The position numbers and the translations under genes were made by a program. A stretch of DNA of 64,000 nt from Cryobacterium roopkundense (GTDB lineage Bacteria > Actinomycetota > Actinomycetes > Actinomycetales > Microbacteriaceae): the NCBI RefSeq assembly GCF_014200405.1, contig NZ_JACHBQ010000001.1:372001-436000 (forward strand), in the 5' to 3' direction. The notes under the pieces are model-generated. The model was not told where the DNA came from. It did no database searches and worked only from the letters and a program-made list of their open reading frames with translations. Positions 51,875 through 60,812 of this stretch are shown here, piece after piece (the first letter of the stretch is position 1; the number at the start of each line of letters is the position of its first letter).

Positions 51875-53041
51875 ATGCCAGACCTGATCCACACCGCAGA
51901 AGCCCACCAAACCGACATCCTCACCGATGTGCACGACCTCGTCGGGATCGAGTCGCACAGCTACGACAAGTCCGGCCTCGACCGGGGGCTCGCCCACATT
52001 GATACCCTCGTGCGGAAGCATCTCGGGGAACCTGGCGAGAGCATCCGCTCCGACGGCGGCGCCCTCGGCGACGTGCTGCGCCTCACCTACCCGGGTACGG
52101 GGAGCGGCGCCGTTCTGGTGATCGCGCACTACGACACGGTCTGGCCCACCGGCACGCTCGCGGGCTGGCCGGTGAGCAGCCAGACGGATGCCGCGGGCCG
52201 CTCCATCGAAACCGGCCCCGGCATCTTCGATATGAAGACGGGCCTCGTGCAGGGGATCTGGGCGTTGAAGCTGCTGCGCGAGTCGGGCAAGGCCTATCCC
52301 ACCGTGACGTTCCTGTTCAACGGTGACGAGGAGATCGGCTCGCTGGTCTCCCGGCCGATCATCGAGGAAGCCGCGCGGGCAGCGGATGCGGTGCTCGTGC
52401 TCGAGCCCACTTCCGACGGTGCCGTGAAGACGGGACGCAAGGGAGTGGGCATCTTCAAGGCCACGGCTACCGGGGTGGAGGCGCATGCCGGGCTCAACCC
52501 GGCCGACGGCGCGAGCGCCATCCACGCGCTGGCGGCGTTCGTCACAGCGGTGAGTGGCATCGCCGATCCGGACCGTGGCACGACGATCAACGTGGGGCTG
52601 ATCTCCGGTGGATCCGGCACGAACGTGGTGGCCGGCACGGCGGTCGCCGACATCGACATTCGCATCGAGGATCCGGCAGAAATGGCCAGGGTCGACGCGG
52701 CGTTCGACGCTGTCGAAAGCGCCGACCCGCGCGTCACGATCACGGTCGATCACGGCTGGAACCGTCCGCCCATGTCGCTGACCGCACCCGGCGAGCGGCT
52801 GCTCGCCGTCGTGCAGCAGTCGGCCGCCGACCTTGGGGTCGAGCTCGAAAACGTCGACGTGGGTGGCGGCAGCGACGCCAACTTCGTGTCGGCCCTGGGC
52901 GTTCCGGTGCTGTGCGGCATGGGCGCGGTCGGCCACGGCGCCCATGCTCGACACGAGTTCATCTACCCCGACGCGATCCCGCTGTACACGGCGATCACGG
53001 CGGGCACTCTCGCCCGGCTCGCCGACGGCTTGGCCGTGTGA
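51875..53041 (+). CDS. M20-family metallopeptidase (carboxypeptidase G2/AbgB-like)
   Basis: 388 residues. Metal and catalytic residues follow the family: VIAHYDTVWP (first metal His and Asp), GPGIFDMKTG (bridging Asp), FNGDEEIGS (catalytic Glu), EPTSDG and ARHEFIYP (last His). It resembles glutamate carboxypeptidases that cleave C-terminal glutamate from folate analogues or peptides. No signal peptide, so the substrate is likely imported by the AbgT transporter 33 bp upstream. AAAGGAC precedes the ATG. Confidence 0.9.
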   Translation: MPDLIHTAEAHQTDILTDVHDLVGIESHSYDKSGLDRGLAHIDTLVRKHLGEPGESIRSDGGALGDVLRLTYPGTGSGAVLVIAHYDTVWPTGTLAGWPVSSQTDAAGRSIETGPGIFDMKTGLVQGIWALKLLRESGKAYPTVTFLFNGDEEIGSLVSRPIIEEAARAADAVLVLEPTSDGAVKTGRKGVGIFKATATGVEAHAGLNPADGASAIHALAAFVTAVSGIADPDRGTTINVGLISGGSGTNVVAGTAVADIDIRIEDPAEMARVDAAFDAVESADPRVTITVDHGWNRPPMSLTAPGERLLAVVQQSAADLGVELENVDVGGGSDANFVSALGVPVLCGMGAVGHGAHARHEFIYPDAIPLYTAITAGTLARLADGLAV

Positions 53042-53057
53042 TCGCCGGGATTTGCCG

Positions 53058-53140
53058 CGGCTGGTCGGTCGGGGCGGGGTGAGCCGGTCTGAGGGTCGGC
53101 GTGCGAGGTCTCGATCGCTCCTTCGTCGCGCCTCGACTGG
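53058..53140. repeat. palindromic repeat, copy B (half element, inverted)
   Basis: About 50 bases (GTCTGAGGGTCGGC through GCGCCTCGAC) match the reverse complement of copy A at 5174-5225 with only a couple of differences. Thirty-five consecutive bases ending at 53138 are identical. The other arm is reduced to CTGGTCG and GGGGTGAG fragments. It lies in the gap between convergent genes, just after the M20 peptidase stop. Confidence 0.8.
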
Positions 53141-53148
53141 AGGGGTCG

Positions 53149-54192
53149 TTACTTGGCGGCGAGCAGGCGCTCGACGCGGGGCTTCACCTCGGTCGCGAGC
53201 AACGTGATCGATTCCATCAGGTACTCGTGCGGCAGTCCGCCGTGGTCGCCCTGCAAGAAGTGGCGCATGTGGCCGAGGTGGCCATGCAGGGCCACGATGC
53301 GCTCCGCCACGTCGTCGGGATGGCCCACGAAGTACGCGTTGGGCGCGTCGACCTGGGCCAGATAGGAGCTGCGTTGCGGCGCGGGCCAGCCGCGCAGCTT
53401 GCCCATTTCGATGTTGAGGTTCACCCACCCCGGATACAGGCGCTCCACAGCTTCCTTCTTGGTGGGGGCCACGAGTCCGAACGTCGCCACCGAGACCTTG
53501 ATGTTGTCGCCGGTGTGGCCGGCCTGCGCAGCCGACTGCCGATACAGCTGGGCGAGCGGCGCGAAGCGGTGCGGCTGCCCGCCGATGATGGCGTAGGCGA
53601 GCGGGAGGCCGAGGCGTCCGGCGCGCGCCGATGACGGCGCGCTTCCGCCGGTGGCGATCCAGATAGGCAGCGAGCCCTGCGTCGGACGCGGCACCACGTC
53701 GAGCTCGGGGATCGACGGCCTGGCGGTGCCCGACCACGTCACGTTCTCTCCGGCGCTGTTGTTGAGGGTCAGCAGCAGGTCGAGCTTCTGCGCGTAGAGC
53801 TCGTCATAGTCGTTCAGGTCGAAGCCGAAGAGCGGAAAGGTCTCCACGGACGACCCTCGTCCTGCGGTGATTTCGATACGGCCGCCGCCTGAGATGGCGT
53901 CTGCGGTGGCGAACTGCTGGAAGACCCGCACCGGGTCATCCGTTCCGATGATGCTCGCCGCACTACCGAGCTTGATGCGCGTCGTGGCGGCTGCCGCGGC
54001 GGCGATGATCGCACCGGGCGACGAGGCCGGCATCGACAGGGTGTGGTGTTCCCCCACTCCGAAGTAGTCCAGGCCCACCGTGTCCGCGTGCACGATGGCG
54101 TCGAACAGGTTCTTGATGGCCTCGGCGGTCGAGCGCTGGCTGCCGTCGGGGTTGAGCTGGGTGTCGCCGAAGCTGTAGGCGCCGATTTCCAC
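53149..54192 (-). CDS. LLM-class flavin-dependent oxidoreductase
   Basis: 347 residues of the luciferase-like TIM-barrel family: VEIGAYSFGDTQ, DYFGVGEHHTLSMPASSPG, IKLGSAASIIGTDDPVRVFQQFA and GRIEITAGRGSSVETFPLFG. These enzymes use FMN or F420. The GTG at 54192 has CGGAGAA upstream, and the frame before it is low in family character. It lies 46 bp after the F420-reductase-like gene on the same strand, so the two are likely co-transcribed and might share a deazaflavin cofactor. Confidence 0.88.
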   Translation of the reverse strand: MEIGAYSFGDTQLNPDGSQRSTAEAIKNLFDAIVHADTVGLDYFGVGEHHTLSMPASSPGAIIAAAAAATTRIKLGSAASIIGTDDPVRVFQQFATADAISGGGRIEITAGRGSSVETFPLFGFDLNDYDELYAQKLDLLLTLNNSAGENVTWSGTARPSIPELDVVPRPTQGSLPIWIATGGSAPSSARAGRLGLPLAYAIIGGQPHRFAPLAQLYRQSAAQAGHTGDNIKVSVATFGLVAPTKKEAVERLYPGWVNLNIEMGKLRGWPAPQRSSYLAQVDAPNAYFVGHPDDVAERIVALHGHLGHMRHFLQGDHGGLPHEYLMESITLLATEVKPRVERLLAAK

Positions 54193-54238
54193 TGTGTTCT
54201 CCGTTGTTCGATGCGGGTGTGTGCTGTGGCGGGTGTGA

Positions 54239-54877
54239 CTATGCCGCGAGGGGCTGATGCACGAGGGCGCGCAGCTGGGGCGCCGTGTGACTGCCGGTGA
54301 AGATGGCCGTGGCCGGTTGGAAGGCGCGGCCCGCAGCGAGCGTCCCGGCGTCGACGGCATCGTAGCCGAGACGGTCGATGAAGCCCATCACGAGTTCTTT
54401 CGCGGCAGGGTCGTCGCCGGCCACAGCCAACGCCCGGCGGTGCGGATCAGTGGCGGGCTTGTCGTCTTCCTCGAGCTCGTGGTACCCGATGTGGTTGAGC
54501 GACTTCACGACGCGGGCGCTCGCGAGAAACTGCTCCACGACCTCGCTTGAGGTGCGGGCGTCGTTCTCGAAATCATCGGACACGCCATCGACGGGTGCCC
54601 AGTAGTTCATGGCGTCGATGACAACCTTGCCCGCCAGATCATCGGGGTTCAGCGTGCGGTACTTGTGAAGAGGGATGGCCAGCACAACCAGATCGGATGC
54701 CGCGGCCTCGCTGGATTCCACGGCCTCGGCGCCGGGCGTGACGATATCCACGAGGAGGGCGTTGTCGGCGGCGGGCTTGGCGGTGGCGATGCGCACGCGG
54801 TAGCCGGCCTTGAGGGCCTGCCGGGCGAGGGCGGTGCCGACGCGTCCGGCGCCGAGGATGCCGATCGTGGGATGCAT
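54239..54877 (-). CDS. NADPH-dependent F420 reductase-like protein
   Basis: 212 residues. N-terminal Rossmann domain with GILGAGRVGTALARQALKAGYRVRIATAKP, then VVLAIPLHKYRTL and VVIDAMNYWAPVDGV; the C-terminus is FIDRLGYDAVDAGTLAAGRAFQP. This is the Fno/F420-dependent NADP oxidoreductase family, although many bacterial members have other dinucleotide roles. Directly upstream of an LLM oxidoreductase gene. A clear promoter and palindrome lie upstream (54907-54942), and AAGGAG precedes the ATG. Confidence 0.82.
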   Translation of the reverse strand: MHPTIGILGAGRVGTALARQALKAGYRVRIATAKPAADNALLVDIVTPGAEAVESSEAAASDLVVLAIPLHKYRTLNPDDLAGKVVIDAMNYWAPVDGVSDDFENDARTSSEVVEQFLASARVVKSLNHIGYHELEEDDKPATDPHRRALAVAGDDPAAKELVMGFIDRLGYDAVDAGTLAAGRAFQPATAIFTGSHTAPQLRALVHQPLAA

Positions 54878-54906
54878 GCGGACTCCTTAGATGTGCTGTC
54901 CTTCCG

Positions 54907-54942
54907 ATCCTACGTCGGACAGATTATCTATGCAAATGCATA
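54907..54942 (-). promoter_or_regulatory. promoter with operator palindrome of the F420-reductase-like gene
   Basis: On the minus strand TTGCAT (54935-54930), a 17-bp spacer and TAGGAT (54912-54907) form a good sigma-A promoter. The -35 lies in the inverted repeat TATGCAAATGCATA (54929-54942), a likely operator. A second inverted repeat, CTGTCC / GGACAG (54896-54922), spans the -10. Confidence 0.6.
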
Positions 54943-54955
54943 CAGTGCGGCGAGG

Positions 54956-55981
54956 TCAGGCTGACGCGCGTCGCACGAAGGTGGTGGGCAGGATGGTGCG
55001 CCGGGTCACCGATGGATCACTGCTGAGCAGGCGCAGCAGACCGTCCGCCATTAGGTAGCCCGCCTCCTCTGAAGGTTGGCGAATGGTGGTGAGCGGTACG
55101 CTCGCCGACACCGCGGAGGGGCTGTCGTCGAAGCCGACCACGGCCACATCCTCGGGGACGGCTCGTCCCCGAGCGCGCAGTACCTCGAGTGCCCCGGTGG
55201 CCATGAGATCGCTCGCCACGAACAGAGAGTCGATGTCGGGAACGCGATCGAGCAGCCGGTTCGTGGCGAGAGCGGCTCCGGCGGCGGTGAAGTCAGCGTG
55301 TTCAACGGCATCCGTTTCGAGGCCTGCCGCAGCCATCGCGTTCGTGAAGCCAGCGAAGCGGTCTTGCCCGGCGGGCATGTCGAGCGGCCCGGTGATGGCG
55401 CCGATGCGGCGGCGGCCGGCGTCGACGAGATACCGGGTGGCATCCGCCGCCCCGGCGGTGTTATCGACGTCAACGTAGTAGGCGTCTGCTGCGGCCTCGC
55501 TCGACGGCCGTCCGCCGAAGACCAGCGGCAGGGCGCCCACGATGCCGGCAACGAAGGCGTCACCGGTGTGGTGCGACACGATCAGGGCGCCATCAACGTT
55601 TCCCGAGCGCAGATACCGCATGGTCTTGTTGCCGGGGTCGCTCGCGGCGACGAGCAGGTTCAGCGTGTAATCGCTCGCGTCCAGGCGACGGGTGATGCCC
55701 TGCACGATGGCGGCGAAATACGGGTCTCCGAAAAACATCGCCAGGTTTTCGGGAACGACGAGCGCGATCACCTGGGTGCGGCGGTTGACGAGGGACCGGG
55801 CTGCCCGATTGGGCACGTAGTGCAGCTGGTCAATGGCGGATTGCACCACGGCCTGCACGTCGGGTCGTACCTTGGGCGAGCCGTTGACCACCCGGCTCAC
55901 GGTGGCCCGAGAGACCCCCGCCGCCGCGGCCACCATTTCCAGGGTGGGCAGACGTGAGGCGGGGGCGAGATCGGTCGTCAT
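54956..55981 (-). CDS. LacI-family regulator of the beta-glucoside operon (CebR-like)
   Basis: 341 residues. N-terminal LacI HTH (LPTLEMVAAAAGVSRATVSRVVNGSPKVRPDVQAVVQSAI, PNRAARSLVNRRTQ) and a periplasmic-binding-protein-like effector domain. The ATG overlaps the stop of the beta-glucosidase gene (ATGA), so it is the last gene of the operon it probably represses. The two palindromes at 60813 and 60870 resemble the CebR/CelR operator TGGGAGCGCTCCCA of cellulose-degrading actinobacteria. A degraded relative is found at 62826-62960. Confidence 0.9.
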   Translation of the reverse strand: MTTDLAPASRLPTLEMVAAAAGVSRATVSRVVNGSPKVRPDVQAVVQSAIDQLHYVPNRAARSLVNRRTQVIALVVPENLAMFFGDPYFAAIVQGITRRLDASDYTLNLLVAASDPGNKTMRYLRSGNVDGALIVSHHTGDAFVAGIVGALPLVFGGRPSSEAAADAYYVDVDNTAGAADATRYLVDAGRRRIGAITGPLDMPAGQDRFAGFTNAMAAAGLETDAVEHADFTAAGAALATNRLLDRVPDIDSLFVASDLMATGALEVLRARGRAVPEDVAVVGFDDSPSAVSASVPLTTIRQPSEEAGYLMADGLLRLLSSDPSVTRRTILPTTFVRRASA

Positions 55982-57402
55982 TCTGTCAGCATAGGCACAA
56001 GCGATCGATTCCGAATGATCGCCGCGTAGGCGTGACCACTGTCTTTCACCGTGCGCTGCTGCGTGCGGTAGTCCACGCGTACGATCCCGAACCGCTTGGC
56101 GTATCCCCAGGCCCACTCGTAGTTGTCCAGCAGTGACCAGTAGAAGTAGCCCTTCACGTCGACTCCGGAGTCGATGGCGTCGAGCACGGCGCCGAGGTGA
56201 GCGGTGAGAAAGTCGGTCCGGTCAAGATCCGCTACTCGGCCGTCGTCGGTGACCACGTCGTCGTACGCGGCGCCGTTTTCGGTGACGTACAGGCTGGTTG
56301 CGAGGGCGCCGGTGTACTCCCGGTCGACGCGCTGCAGCAATTCGGTGAGGCCGGCTGGCTGCACCTCCCAGTCCATCGCGGTGAGGGGCAGCCCCTGCGG
56401 GTGGTGAAAGACGCCGTCGGCGGCGGGGAACGGGGAGCGAATGACGCGCGTGGTGGGCGCTTCGCCGGGAAGCGGATGCTGCGCCGGCCGATCGCTCACC
56501 AGCTCACCGTGGTAGTAGTTCACGCCCAGGGCGTCGATCGGCTGCATGATCTGAGCCAGATCGCCGTCGCGAATCACCGCGTCGAGTCCGAGCTCGGCCA
56601 CGTCATCGAGAACGTCGGCGGGGTACTCGCCGCGAAAGATCGGGTCGAGGAAGAAGCGGTTGAACTGTCCGTCAATACGACGGGCGGCATCGACATCGCC
56701 GGGGTGGGTCGGGTCGACGGGCTTGGCGACGGTGAGGTTGAGGGTGATGCCCAGATTGAGGTTCGGGTCGCGCTGGCGCAGCGCGTCGACGGTGAGTCCG
56801 TGGGCGAGGAGCAGGTGGTGCCCGGCGGCGAGACCGGCCTCCGTGCTCTGTCGTCCGGGAGCGTGAGCCCCGGCCGTGTAGCTGAGAAAGGAGGAGCACC
56901 ACGGTTCGTTGAGGGTGGTCCAGATGTCGACCCGGTCGCCGAGGGCGTCGTGCACACCGAGGGCGTAGTCGCGGAAGCGTTCGGCGGTGTCACGATTGGC
57001 CCAGCCGCCCTGGTCTTCGAGGGTCTGCGGCAGATCCCAGTGGTACAGGGTGAGCCACGGCTTGATGTTCGCCTCGATCAGTTCGTCGACCAGACGCGAG
57101 TAGAAGTCCAGGCCGAGCGGGTTGAACGCGCCGCCGTCGGGCTGCACGCGCGCCCAGGACGTGGAGAAGCGATAGGTCTGCAGGCCGAGCTCGCGCATCA
57201 GGGCAACGTCGTCGCGGTAGCGGTGGTAGTGGTCGCAGGCCACGTCACCGTTGTCGGCGTTGATGACGGCGCCGGGAACGCGGCTGAAGGTGTCCCAGAT
57301 GGAGTCTGTGCGGCCGTCTTCATGGGCGGCGCCTTCGATTTGGTAGGCGGCGGTGGCCGCTCCGAAGAGAAAATCGCGGGGAAAAGTACGTGAAGAAGTC
57401 AT
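55978..57402 (-). CDS. glycoside hydrolase family 1 beta-glucosidase
   Basis: 474 residues, canonical GH1 length. N-terminal signature FPRDFLFGAATAAYQIEGA, acid/base glutamate in TTLNEPWCSSF and nucleophile glutamate in LYVTENGAAYDD are intact. No signal peptide, so it cleaves imported beta-glucosides such as cellobiose in the cytosol. It is the fourth gene of an operon with a sugar ABC importer and a LacI regulator; 37 bp separate it from the permease gene. Confidence 0.94.
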   Translation of the reverse strand: MTSSRTFPRDFLFGAATAAYQIEGAAHEDGRTDSIWDTFSRVPGAVINADNGDVACDHYHRYRDDVALMRELGLQTYRFSTSWARVQPDGGAFNPLGLDFYSRLVDELIEANIKPWLTLYHWDLPQTLEDQGGWANRDTAERFRDYALGVHDALGDRVDIWTTLNEPWCSSFLSYTAGAHAPGRQSTEAGLAAGHHLLLAHGLTVDALRQRDPNLNLGITLNLTVAKPVDPTHPGDVDAARRIDGQFNRFFLDPIFRGEYPADVLDDVAELGLDAVIRDGDLAQIMQPIDALGVNYYHGELVSDRPAQHPLPGEAPTTRVIRSPFPAADGVFHHPQGLPLTAMDWEVQPAGLTELLQRVDREYTGALATSLYVTENGAAYDDVVTDDGRVADLDRTDFLTAHLGAVLDAIDSGVDVKGYFYWSLLDNYEWAWGYAKRFGIVRVDYRTQQRTVKDSGHAYAAIIRNRSLVPMLTE

Positions 57403-57439
57403 GGGGTCCTAACGGGGAAAAGGGGGGAGCGGGGGCGGG

Positions 57440-58279
57440 TCAGCCTTTGACGGCGCCTTGCATAATGCCGGTGACGAGTTGCTTACCCAGAAAAATGAAC
57501 ACGAGGATCAGCGGGATGATCGACAGCACGACCCCGGCAAGCACAAGCGAGTAGTCCACGAAGAACGCTGCCTGCAGCTGTTGCAGGGCCACCGGCAGGG
57601 TGGGGTTGCCCGGGTCGAGAACGATGAACGGCCAGAAGAAGTTCGTCCAGGTGCCCACAAACGTGAACAGGGCGAGCATGGCGGCGGCCGGCCGGGCGGC
57701 AGGCAGGCCGACATGCCAGAAGCTGCCGAGCATGCTGGCGCCGTCCATGCGCACGGCCTCGATTAGTTCGTCGGGCAGGGCGTCGCGCAGGTACTGCGTC
57801 ATCCAGAACACCCCGAAGGCTGTCACCATACCGGGCACGATAACGGCCCACAGGCTGCCGGTCCAGCCGAGCCTGCTCATCACGATGAACAGCGGCACGA
57901 CGCCCAGCTGGGTGGGGATGGCCATCGTCGCGATCACGAAGATGAGCAGTCCCTCCCGGCCGCGAAACTTGAGTTTCGCGAACGCGTACCCGGCGAGTGT
58001 GGAGAACATCACCACGCTGATGGCCACGGCTGAGGAGACGATGATGCTGTTCATCAGGGCCGTCCAGAACGGGATCGTGTCGATCACGCGCAGGGCATTG
58101 GCCACGAAGTTGCCGCCGGGAAGCCAGAGCCAGCCGGGCTGGTTCAGGGCGGAGGCATCCTGGCTGCCGATCAGGAACGACCACCAGACGGGAAAGAACG
58201 AGGCGCCGAGCACGGCGAGCAGCGCCCCGTAGACCCACAGTCGGGGTGGGCGGTCATAGCCGCCGACTTTGCGGCTCAT
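57440..58279 (-). CDS. carbohydrate ABC transporter permease 2 (MalG/CebG type)
   Basis: 279 residues, six helices. The CUT1 permease signature EAVRMDGASMLGSFWHVGLPAARPAAAMLALFTFVGTWTNFFWPF is present. The ATG at 58279 overlaps the stop of the first permease gene by four bases. With permease 1 it forms the membrane channel for the sugar bound by the binding protein. No ATPase gene is in the operon, so a shared MsiK-type ATPase encoded elsewhere is expected. Confidence 0.92.
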   Translation of the reverse strand: MSRKVGGYDRPPRLWVYGALLAVLGASFFPVWWSFLIGSQDASALNQPGWLWLPGGNFVANALRVIDTIPFWTALMNSIIVSSAVAISVVMFSTLAGYAFAKLKFRGREGLLIFVIATMAIPTQLGVVPLFIVMSRLGWTGSLWAVIVPGMVTAFGVFWMTQYLRDALPDELIEAVRMDGASMLGSFWHVGLPAARPAAAMLALFTFVGTWTNFFWPFIVLDPGNPTLPVALQQLQAAFFVDYSLVLAGVVLSIIPLILVFIFLGKQLVTGIMQGAVKG

Positions 58280-59268
58280 CGGGTGCCCTTCGTTGGTATG
58301 ACAGGAACGATCTTGGCGATCCGTTCGGTGGTGGCGGCGATGCGCCGACTCACCAGAAAGTTGACGAGGGCGATCAGCACGATGATGAGGAACAGCAGCC
58401 AGGCGACAGCGGATGCGCGGCCGAAGTCGCGTTGGCCCCAACCCAGCTCGTAGATGTAGAGGGTGAGGGTTTGCCATTGTCGGTTGGCGCCGCCCTGGCC
58501 GGCCTGGTCGAACATGCGCGGCTCGTCGAAGATCTGCAGTCCGCCGATGGTGGACGTGATCACCACGAAGATGATCACGGGGCGCAGCAGCGGAACTGTG
58601 ATCGACCAGAAGGTGCGCAGCCGGCCGGCGCCGTCGAGGGTGGCGGCCTCGTAATAGTCGCGCGGTACCGCCTGCATCGCGGCCAGGAAGATCAGCGCCG
58701 TGTAGCCGGTCCAGCGAAAGTTCACCATGGTCGCGATCGCGATGTGGCTGGGGATCACGTCGACGTGCCAGCGCACGGGCTCGCCGCCGAGGGCGATGAT
58801 CACATCGTTGATCAGGCCGTACCGGTCGCCGAACAGGTCGCTGAAGATGAGGGCGACAGCCACCGGGGCCACCACGTAAGGCAGCAGCACGCCCATGCGC
58901 CAGAACGTCTTGGCACGCAGGTTGCTGTCCAGGAAGGCGGCGATGGCTAGGGCGAGCACCATCTGCGGAATGGACGAGAGCAGAAAAATGCTGAACGTGT
59001 TGCGCAGCGAGGTCCAGAAATACGGCTGGGAGAGCACTGTGCCGTAGTTCTCCAGACCCACGAAGTCACCCTGACCGCCGATCAGGTTCCAGTCGTGCAG
59101 GGAGACCCACGCGGTGTACGCGAGGGGAAACAAGCCCACCAGCGCGAACACGATGAAGAAGGGGGAAATATAGAGGTAGGGAGAAAAGCGCACGTCCCAC
59201 CGACTCAGGGTGTGGCTGAAGGCAATACGACGGATGCTGCGGGCATCCGCTCTGATCGCAATGGACAT
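58276..59268 (-). CDS. carbohydrate ABC transporter permease 1 (MalF/CebF type)
   Basis: 330 residues, six helices after a basic cytosolic N-terminus. The EAA loop DYYEAATLDGAGRLRTFWSITVPLLRPVIIF identifies a CUT1 permease. The ATG at 59268 has GAGGAA upstream, better than an in-frame ATG at 59295. It follows the binding-protein gene after a 217-bp gap that contains a tandem repeat. Confidence 0.92.
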   Translation of the reverse strand: MSIAIRADARSIRRIAFSHTLSRWDVRFSPYLYISPFFIVFALVGLFPLAYTAWVSLHDWNLIGGQGDFVGLENYGTVLSQPYFWTSLRNTFSIFLLSSIPQMVLALAIAAFLDSNLRAKTFWRMGVLLPYVVAPVAVALIFSDLFGDRYGLINDVIIALGGEPVRWHVDVIPSHIAIATMVNFRWTGYTALIFLAAMQAVPRDYYEAATLDGAGRLRTFWSITVPLLRPVIIFVVITSTIGGLQIFDEPRMFDQAGQGGANRQWQTLTLYIYELGWGQRDFGRASAVAWLLFLIIVLIALVNFLVSRRIAATTERIAKIVPVIPTKGTR

Positions 59269-59402
59269 TCGGGTTCCTCGCGGCCGGTGGTGCATGGAGA
59301 AGGGAATGCCGGGTGCAGCGGGGCTGCACCCGGCGGAGGGGTGACGGTGCGAGCGGACTACCAGCCGCTACGCTCGGGGCAGGTCGATCAGCCCAGATCG
59401 AT

Positions 59403-59500
59403 TAGCCCAGTGCAGCTAGCCCAGTGCAGTTAGCCCAGTGCAGCTAGCCCAGTGCAGTTAGCCCAGTGCAGTTAGCCCAGTGCAGTTAGCCCAGTGCGTT
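59403..59500. repeat. 14-bp tandem repeat, seven units
   Basis: Seven units of TAGCCCAGTGCAGT (with C or T at the last base, and the final unit ending CGTT) run head to tail. Read on the minus strand, the unit at 59487-59500 contains the last codons and part of the stop of the binding-protein gene, and the other units follow the stop. A weaker copy precedes at 59388-59402. It looks like slipped-strand expansion. Confidence 0.95.
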
Positions 59501-60760
59501 CACGTCGGAAACCCACTTGTCCCAGCTCTCGTCGGGCGTCATCAGACCGTCTTCGACGCGGGTGAGGGCCTGCTGCATGGCGTCGTTGATGGCGAAGTAC
59601 TTCTCGCCCTTGAACGGCGTCACCTCGACGGCGGCGGCGCGGTTAGCGAGAATCTGTCCCGTAGGGGCGTTGTTGAAGAAGGCATCGGCGCTCTCCAGCA
59701 GGTCGGGGCTGTCGAGGGCGTCGACCTGGCTCGGGAAGGTGCCCTTGGAGGCGAAGGCAGAGAGCTGCTGCTCGGGCGCGGTGAGCCAGGCGGCGAGCTT
59801 CTGGGCTTCCTCAGGGTGTGCGGACTGCGTGGGAACGGTGAGGTACGAACCGCCCCAGTTGCCGCCGCCGCCGGGGAAGGTGTCGGCGATGTCCCAGCCG
59901 GTGACGCCGTCGGCGTTGCCCTCGATCACGCCGAGCATCCAGCCCGGGCAGAGCATGGTGGCGAAGCCGTTGTCCTGGAAGCTGGCGGTCCAGTCGCTGC
60001 TCCACTGCGGGAGGTGAGCGGACAGGTCGGCGCTGGCGCCCAGAACGCTCGCGTATGCGGCCTTGATCTCGGGGTTTTCGGTGGCGATCACGGTGCCGTC
60101 GGACTCTTCGTAGGGAAACTCGATCTGGTTCACGACGCCCTGCCAGGTGGCTCCGGCGGAGTCGAACCAGGGCACGTTGGTGCCGGCCGCGTCGAACTGC
60201 GCGCCGGCGGCGTAGTAGCTGTCCCAGCTGTCGCCGAGCAGGTCGGACACTGCAGCGCGGTCGGTGGGCAGGCCGGCGGCGGCGAACAGGTCGGAGCGGT
60301 AGCAGACGCCCTCCGGGCCGATGTCGGTGCCGTAGCCGATCAGCTGACCGTCGGCGGTGGTGGCGGCGTCGGTCTTCCACGACAGCCAGCGGTCGTCTAC
60401 GTCGGCGGCCGCAAGGTCGACGAACTGGTCGGGGTACTGCAGCAGTTCGGGCAGCCAGTCCACCTCGATGGCTTCGATGTCGCTCAGCCCGCTGCCGGCG
60501 GCGAGCCGGGTGGTGAGATTGTCACGTGCTTCGTTGGTGGTCGCGGCCTTCTTGTGCACGATGGTCACGTTCGGGTTGGCTGCCTCGTAGGCGCCGAACA
60601 GGTCTTCGTAACCGAATTCGTTGAACGTGGCGACGGTCAGTTCAACCTTTCCGTCTGCGCTGTCGGTAGAACCGGTGGTGGCGGAGCATCCGGTTGCCAG
60701 GAGGGCAATGGATGCTGCGCCGGCGACGGCGGTAAAAATGGTGCGCGGGAAACTCTTCAC
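59486..60760 (-). CDS. sugar ABC transporter substrate-binding lipoprotein (CebE-like)
   Basis: 424 residues. Lipoprotein signal VKSFPRTIFTAVAGAASIALLATGCSA, then a family 1 solute-binding domain (KVELTVATFNEFGYEDLFGAYEAANPNVTIVH, YGTDIGPEGVCYRSDLFAAAGLP, GNWGGSYLTVPTQSAHPEEAQKLAAWL). It likely binds cellobiose or another beta-glucoside. The GTG at 60760 has AAAGGAG five nt upstream. First gene of the operon; two operator palindromes lie upstream. Its stop codon lies in the 14-bp tandem repeat. Confidence 0.92.
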   Translation of the reverse strand: MKSFPRTIFTAVAGAASIALLATGCSATTGSTDSADGKVELTVATFNEFGYEDLFGAYEAANPNVTIVHKKAATTNEARDNLTTRLAAGSGLSDIEAIEVDWLPELLQYPDQFVDLAAADVDDRWLSWKTDAATTADGQLIGYGTDIGPEGVCYRSDLFAAAGLPTDRAAVSDLLGDSWDSYYAAGAQFDAAGTNVPWFDSAGATWQGVVNQIEFPYEESDGTVIATENPEIKAAYASVLGASADLSAHLPQWSSDWTASFQDNGFATMLCPGWMLGVIEGNADGVTGWDIADTFPGGGGNWGGSYLTVPTQSAHPEEAQKLAAWLTAPEQQLSAFASKGTFPSQVDALDSPDLLESADAFFNNAPTGQILANRAAAVEVTPFKGEKYFAINDAMQQALTRVEDGLMTPDESWDKWVSDVNALG

Positions 60761-60812
60761 GGTCACTCCTTTGTGTGTGCTGCGAAGGTCTGTGATCGTC
60801 TCTAACAAGGCG

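Noticed and set aside
51317..53737. 806-codon open frame on the minus strand
   Set aside because: Antisense to AbgT and M20 genes, which have clear motifs; no domain in the frame.
59403..59500. CRISPR-like array
   Set aside because: Units are directly adjacent 14-mers without spacers and there are no cas genes; it is a simple tandem repeat.
59480..60805. 441-codon open frame on the plus strand
   Set aside because: Antisense to the sugar-binding protein, Gly/Val-rich shadow; the lipoprotein on the minus strand is convincing.
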